Source of the DNA: Chitinophagaceae bacterium
GTDB lineage: Bacteria > Bacteroidota > Bacteroidia > Chitinophagales > UBA10324
Length of the DNA: 49,041 nt
Assembly (NCBI GenBank): GCA_947469485.1
Contig: CANIPU010000008.1
Location: 75,463-124,503 of the forward strand
Direction of reading: 5' to 3'
Of the stretch, positions 45,901-49,041 are shown piece after piece (position 1 is the first letter of the stretch; each line of letters starts with the position of its first letter). The notes under the pieces are model-generated. The model ran no database searches, was not told the DNA's origin, and was given only the letters and a program-made list of their open reading frames with translations. The translations under genes were made by a program, and so were the position numbers.

Positions 45901-48900
45901 CTATCAGGTTATAATGGTTACAATGTTGGTTGCGATGGAGCAACAAACGGTAGTATAGATGCAACGATTTCTGGTGGAACAGCTCCATATACTTATAATT
46001 GGAGTAATGGTTCAACTACTCAGGATATAAATTCTCTAACAGCGGGTACTTATTCAATAACTGTAACAGATGCAAACGGATGTACTACGGTTTCGTCTGA
46101 AACACTTACAGAACCAAATCCAATATCTCTTGTATTAGTTTCCCCAACTGTTAATGGAGGAACCAATTTAACATGTAATGGTAGTACCTACGGAAGTATT
46201 TCGTTGACTACAACCGGTGGAGTTTCTCCTTATTCGTATAACTGGAGTAATGGTGCAACAACTCAAAACCTTTCATCAGTCGGAGCTGGTACTTATACAA
46301 TTACAGTAACTGATGCCAATGGTTGTACCGTATCTTCAAGTATAACACTTACTCAACCAAATCCGGTTTCACAAACATTAACAAGTCCTACTTTCGCAGG
46401 TGGGTTTAACATCAGTTGTAATGGATTGTTCGACGGAATTATAACAACGAGTGTAAGTGGTGGAACATCACCTTATACATATAGCTGGAGTAATGGAGAA
46501 ACAACTCAGAACTTAGGATCGCTTACTGCCGGAACTTATGCCGTAACAATAACAGATGCAAATGGCTGTACAAGTACTGGAAGCAAAACGCTAACTGAAC
46601 CAACACCTGTTGTTCTTTCATTTTCACTTTCAACTTACACCGGTAGTAATGTAGGATGTTATGGGTCTTCAAATGGTTCAATAGATTTAACAGTAACAGG
46701 CGGAACAGGACCCTACACTTATGAATGGACAAACGAAGAAACCACACAAGATTTAACTGGCTTAGAAGCAGGAACTTATGGTGTGGTAGTAAATGATGCC
46801 AACGGTTGTCCGGTTGTTGATTCTGTGACATTAATTCAACCTGATACTCTTACTTCAACATTTACCAGTCCGACATTTAGTGGTGGATACAATGTAACTT
46901 GTTTAGGAAATGATGGAAGTATTGATTTATCTGTTTCTGGCGGAACAGCTCCTTTTACTTATAATTGGAATAATGGTGCAACTTCTCAGGATTTAAGTGG
47001 ACTTAGTGCCGGAACCTATGATGTGACAATCACTGATGTTAATGGATGTACAAGCACTGGCAGTATAACTTTGACACAATCACCACCAACAGTTATTAAT
47101 GCTTCACTTTCTTCATATAATGGAAGCAATATTTCTTGTAACAGTAATTCTGATGGAAGCATAAATTTAACTGTTACCGGAGGCGCAAATCCGTTCACAT
47201 TTGTTTGGAGTAATGGAGCTACAACTGAAGATTTAAGCGGACTAGGTGCAGGTACTTATAGTGTGACAGTTATTGATGCTAATGGATGTTCTGCAACAGC
47301 TTCTTCTGCATTAACCGAACCATCTCCATTTACAAATACTTTAACCAGTCCTACATTTTCAGGCGGCTACAATGTTACTTGTCTAGGTAATGATGGTAGT
47401 ATTGATTTAACTCCAAATGGAGGAACAGCTCCTTTTTCTTATAATTGGAGTAACGGAGCAACCACACAAGATTTAAGTGGACTTGGGGCAGGAACTTTTA
47501 TTGTTACAATAACTGATGCAAATGGTTGTACAGCAACAGGTAGTATAACTCTTATTCCTTCTACTAATCTCTCAATATCAGCTTCACTTTCCTCTTTTAA
47601 TGGAAATAATGTTTCTTGTAATTTAAGTACAGATGGAAGCATTGATTTAACGGTTATCGGAGGCGCACCTGCATATACATATTCATGGAGCAATGGAGCT
47701 ACATCTCAAGACTTGTCTGGTTTGTCAGCAGGTACTTATTCAGTTACTGTCACAGATGCCAATGGATGTAATGCATTTGCTTCGTCTACACTTACAGCAC
47801 CTCCTCCGTTAGATGTAAATACAAATCTTGTTGTGACAAATGTTACATGTTTTGGAAATGGAGACGGATCAATAAATACAACTGTTTTAGGAGGGACACC
47901 ATCATACAGTTATAATTGGAGTAGTGGGGCTACTACAAATAATATTTCTGGATTAATTCCGGGAAGTTATAGTGTTACAGTCACTGATGCAAATGGATGT
48001 ACGGTTGTTGGCGCTTCATCTATTTCGCAACCACCTGTCCTAGCAGCGAGTGTAACATCCTATACAGATACATTGGGATGCAACGCAGCAGGAACGGGAG
48101 CAATTGATATTTCAGTTTCAGGAGGAACAGCAGCTTATTCCTACAATTGGAGCAACGGAGCTATTACACAGGATTTAAGTAACTTGGGAGCAGGAACTTA
48201 TAATGTAACAATCACAGATGCGAATGGATGTACAGCAACACTTGCAACATCTATTACGATTATACAGGTAGATTATCCTATTGCCAATGCGAGTGCAACA
48301 AATGTGACAGGATGTTTTGGAGATTCAAACGGGTCAATCGATTTAACAGTAACAGACGGACAGGCACCCTTCACATATAGCTGGAGCAATGGGTCAACAA
48401 CTCAGGATATTTCAGGATTACTAGCCGGAACATACAATGTAACAGTATTGGATGTAAACGGATGTTCAACTACTACTAGTGCAATCATAACTGAACCACA
48501 ATTATTAGTTGTATCTGTTTCTCCATCATCAACCAATGTTAGCTGTAATGGAGCATGTGACGGAACAATTAGTTTAACAATTTCAGGTGGAACTTCGCCA
48601 TATGATTATGATTGGAGCAATGGTGCAACTACAACATCGTTGTCGAACCTTTGTCCTTCCACATATGATGTAACAATCACAGATGCAAACGGATGTACTG
48701 CAACAACTTCTAGTTCAGTAACAGAACCGCTTGTCTTATCAGCTAGTGTAACATCCTATACAGATACATTGGGATGCAACGCAGCAGGAACGGGAGCAAT
48801 TGATATTTCAGTTTCAGGAGGAACAGCAGCTTATTCATACAATTGGAGTAACGGAGAAACAACTCAGGATTTAAATAACTTGGGCGCTGGCACCTATAAT

Positions 48901-49041
48901 GTTACAATTACTGATGCGAACGGATGTACAGCAACACTAACTGCGGACTTACTAATTGTTCAGGTAGGAGTTCCGACAGCAACCGCCGTAGCAACAGATG
49001 TAACTGGATGTTTTGGCGATACAAACGGCAGCATCGATTTA
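42985..49041 (+). CDS. SprB-like giant surface adhesin with SprB repeats (3' truncated by the window)
   Basis: The frame runs from the ATG at 42985 to the window edge without a stop, giving at least 2019 residues. A signal peptide (about 1-36, ending NVYA) is followed by an N-terminal domain starting THAAGSDLSYRWISG and YEVTVNFYRDCQG, typical of large gliding-motility-associated surface proteins. From about 44260 come 20 complete SprB-type repeats plus part of a 21st, each about 80 residues with C-N-G, GGTxPYxYxWSNGATTQ, LxAGTY and VTxTDANGC motifs. SprB of Flavobacterium moves along the cell surface and needs the type IX system; a C-terminal sorting domain should lie beyond the window. Assignment to SprB itself, rather than a related repeat adhesin, is not certain. 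Confidence 0.9.
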   Translation, partial: MIYKYYSLIQRTFFSLLTVFSAIAFFGINNNVYATHAAGSDLSYRWISGNIYEVTVNFYRDCQGVAAPTTVTLNVKSTSCGQNFNVTLNRITGTGQEITFPCNPTFTYCNGGTNPGIQQYTFKGNVTLPTQCVDWIFSYSVCCRNCAISTITNQANCNNSSTGNALYVEAFLNNTVASTNSSPTFTNIPVAFVCSGQSFIFNHGVVDPNGDSLAYSFINPKRSATVDVGWLAGYSATNWLTSAPAVAINSSTGDITMTPTIIGQVAVCAVLVKEYRNGVLIGSVIRDMQFWVKDCGTNLLPTASGINGTSNYSTILCPGSSTCFTINSNDPNIGQHITMTSTSTTSIPGSTFTVANQGGASPNYPVGTFCWSPTALDARDQPYTFTVTVRDDNCNYNSFQIYSYSIVVPRHIITFVSPTYNGYHISCNGGSNGSVTANVSGGQTPITYLWSTGATTQTVNGLAAGTYEITITDVNGCKKDTTVTLTQPTALALSVTSTAANCNGSSNATGTATPSNGVAPYTYLWSNGQTIQTATGLIGGVTYSVTITDANGCTKTGNTTISQPTVLSSSITSSTNASCNGQSTGSIDLSVSGGTPAYSYLWSNGATTQDLAGIGAGTYFVTITDSHGCTTTKTQAITQPGIIVPLITSTSVNGVNVACYGNATGTASVTATGGTLPYSYLWSTGATTSSLTGLGAGSVSVTITDANGCLGNGSLTLTQPSGPIVITLDSLKNYNGFGTSCNGASNGGIFISASGGTPSYLYFWSNGGFSQDITGLAAGNYSVTVFDANGCTASQTYTITPPAPLSVTVTSPVNGGGYNIGCNGESSGSANTSVTGGASPYNFIWSNGATTQNLTGLSAGTYSVTVTDVNGCSGTGSVTLTEPSVLVPLITGVTVNGGTNVTCNGGLDGSASVSATGGSLPYTYLWSNGATTSSVSGLGAGTISVTVYDLNGCSNQDSFTFTEPALITISSTLSGYNGYNVGCDGATNGSIDATISGGTAPYTYNWSNGSTTQDINSLTAGTYSITVTDANGCTTVSSETLTEPNPISLVLVSPTVNGGTNLTCNGSTYGSISLTTTGGVSPYSYNWSNGATTQNLSSVGAGTYTITVTDANGCTVSSSITLTQPNPVSQTLTSPTFAGGFNISCNGLFDGIITTSVSGGTSPYTYSWSNGETTQNLGSLTAGTYAVTITDANGCTSTGSKTLTEPTPVVLSFSLSTYTGSNVGCYGSSNGSIDLTVTGGTGPYTYEWTNEETTQDLTGLEAGTYGVVVNDANGCPVVDSVTLIQPDTLTSTFTSPTFSGGYNVTCLGNDGSIDLSVSGGTAPFTYNWNNGATSQDLSGLSAGTYDVTITDVNGCTSTGSITLTQSPPTVINASLSSYNGSNISCNSNSDGSINLTVTGGANPFTFVWSNGATTEDLSGLGAGTYSVTVIDANGCSATASSALTEPSPFTNTLTSPTFSGGYNVTCLGNDGSIDLTPNGGTAPFSYNWSNGATTQDLSGLGAGTFIVTITDANGCTATGSITLIPSTNLSISASLSSFNGNNVSCNLSTDGSIDLTVIGGAPAYTYSWSNGATSQDLSGLSAGTYSVTVTDANGCNAFASSTLTAPPPLDVNTNLVVTNVTCFGNGDGSINTTVLGGTPSYSYNWSSGATTNNISGLIPGSYSVTVTDANGCTVVGASSISQPPVLAASVTSYTDTLGCNAAGTGAIDISVSGGTAAYSYNWSNGAITQDLSNLGAGTYNVTITDANGCTATLATSITIIQVDYPIANASATNVTGCFGDSNGSIDLTVTDGQAPFTYSWSNGSTTQDISGLLAGTYNVTVLDVNGCSTTTSAIITEPQLLVVSVSPSSTNVSCNGACDGTISLTISGGTSPYDYDWSNGATTTSLSNLCPSTYDVTITDANGCTATTSSSVTEPLVLSASVTSYTDTLGCNAAGTGAIDISVSGGTAAYSYNWSNGETTQDLNNLGAGTYNVTITDANGCTATLTADLLIVQVGVPTATAVATDVTGCFGDTNGSIDL
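44260..49041 (+). repeat. Array of about 240-bp SprB repeats with higher-order duplications
   Basis: Twenty-one units, each about 231-246 bp, diverged at DNA level but with conserved protein motifs. Higher-order copies are visible: a 696-bp (three-unit) period links 48049 and 48745 with near-identical DNA, and a two-unit period of about 480 bp links the regions near 46866 and 47346. Confidence 0.9.

Noticed and set aside
46523-47693. Three minus-strand open frames inside the adhesin gene
   Set aside because: They arise from the biased, repetitive codon use on the opposite strand and have low-complexity Leu/Val-rich translations with no start context.
44260-49041. Regular repeats resembling a repeat array such as CRISPR
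   Set aside because: Units are about 240 bp, contiguous, diverged and keep one open reading frame with SprB-type protein motifs; there are no short identical repeats with unique spacers.

Overview
This AT-rich window reads as chromosomal DNA of a Bacteroidota bacterium, most likely from the Chitinophagales/Sphingobacteriia/Cytophagia side rather than Bacteroidales. The evidence is a GldG gliding-motility ABC-transporter auxiliary subunit, a secreted PKD-repeat protein with a type IX secretion (type B) C-terminal sorting domain, a giant SprB-repeat surface protein, a SecA of about 1100 residues, a TonB-dependent receptor with a carboxypeptidase-regulatory-like N-terminus, and -7 promoter octamers of the Bacteroidota type TAnnTTTG (five exact copies of TACATTTG lie just upstream of minus-strand genes). 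I see no rRNA, tRNA or CRISPR array.

Layout. 1-3.6 kb: 3' part of gldG, a DUF4340 protein and a TerC membrane protein (+). 3.6-8.2 kb: a lipoprotein with complete vanadium-haloperoxidase/PAP2 motifs and the PKD/T9SS protein (-). 8.3-12.3 kb: an M20 amidohydrolase, then the cysC-cysD-cysN sulfate-activation operon (+). 12.4-15.7 kb: a probable metal-uptake locus made of a ZnuD-like TonB receptor, a small His/Cys membrane protein and a divergent lipoprotein. 15.7-20.1 kb: secA-deoC-SPOR operon (-). 20.4-23.6 kb: an outer-membrane barrel protein, a YicC-family endoribonuclease and a GAF-SpoIIE phosphatase. 23.6-26.0 kb: a 2.4-kb island bounded by 97-bp inverted repeats and a 9-bp direct repeat. 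It carries a REP-associated tyrosine transposase (RAYT), a translationally coupled unknown ORF and many palindromes. 26.0-35.0 kb: a von Willebrand A-like membrane protein, a methyltransferase, an M90 peptidase, an FtsB/DivIC protein, a lipid A deacylase-like protein, a secreted unknown, enolase and carA. 35.2-37.9 kb: thiolase, an MNT/HEPN toxin-antitoxin pair and truA. 37.9-39.2 kb: a second, unrelated RAYT gene framed by its own inverted REP hairpins, then a gene broken by an in-frame amber codon. 39.6-42.7 kb: an ABC exporter and a mitochondrial-type citrate synthase. 42.985 kb to the end: an open-ended SprB-like adhesin with 20 complete repeats.

How the genes fit together. GldG, SprB and the T9SS client belong to the same surface-motility/secretion physiology. 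SecA delivers T9SS clients and outer-membrane proteins to the periplasm. CysCDN supplies APS/PAPS, and no reductase is visible here. CarA, enolase, citrate synthase, thiolase and DeoC are housekeeping metabolism. The most unusual parts are the two RAYT/REP systems, especially the island with terminal inverted repeats, and the layered repeat structure of the adhesin.
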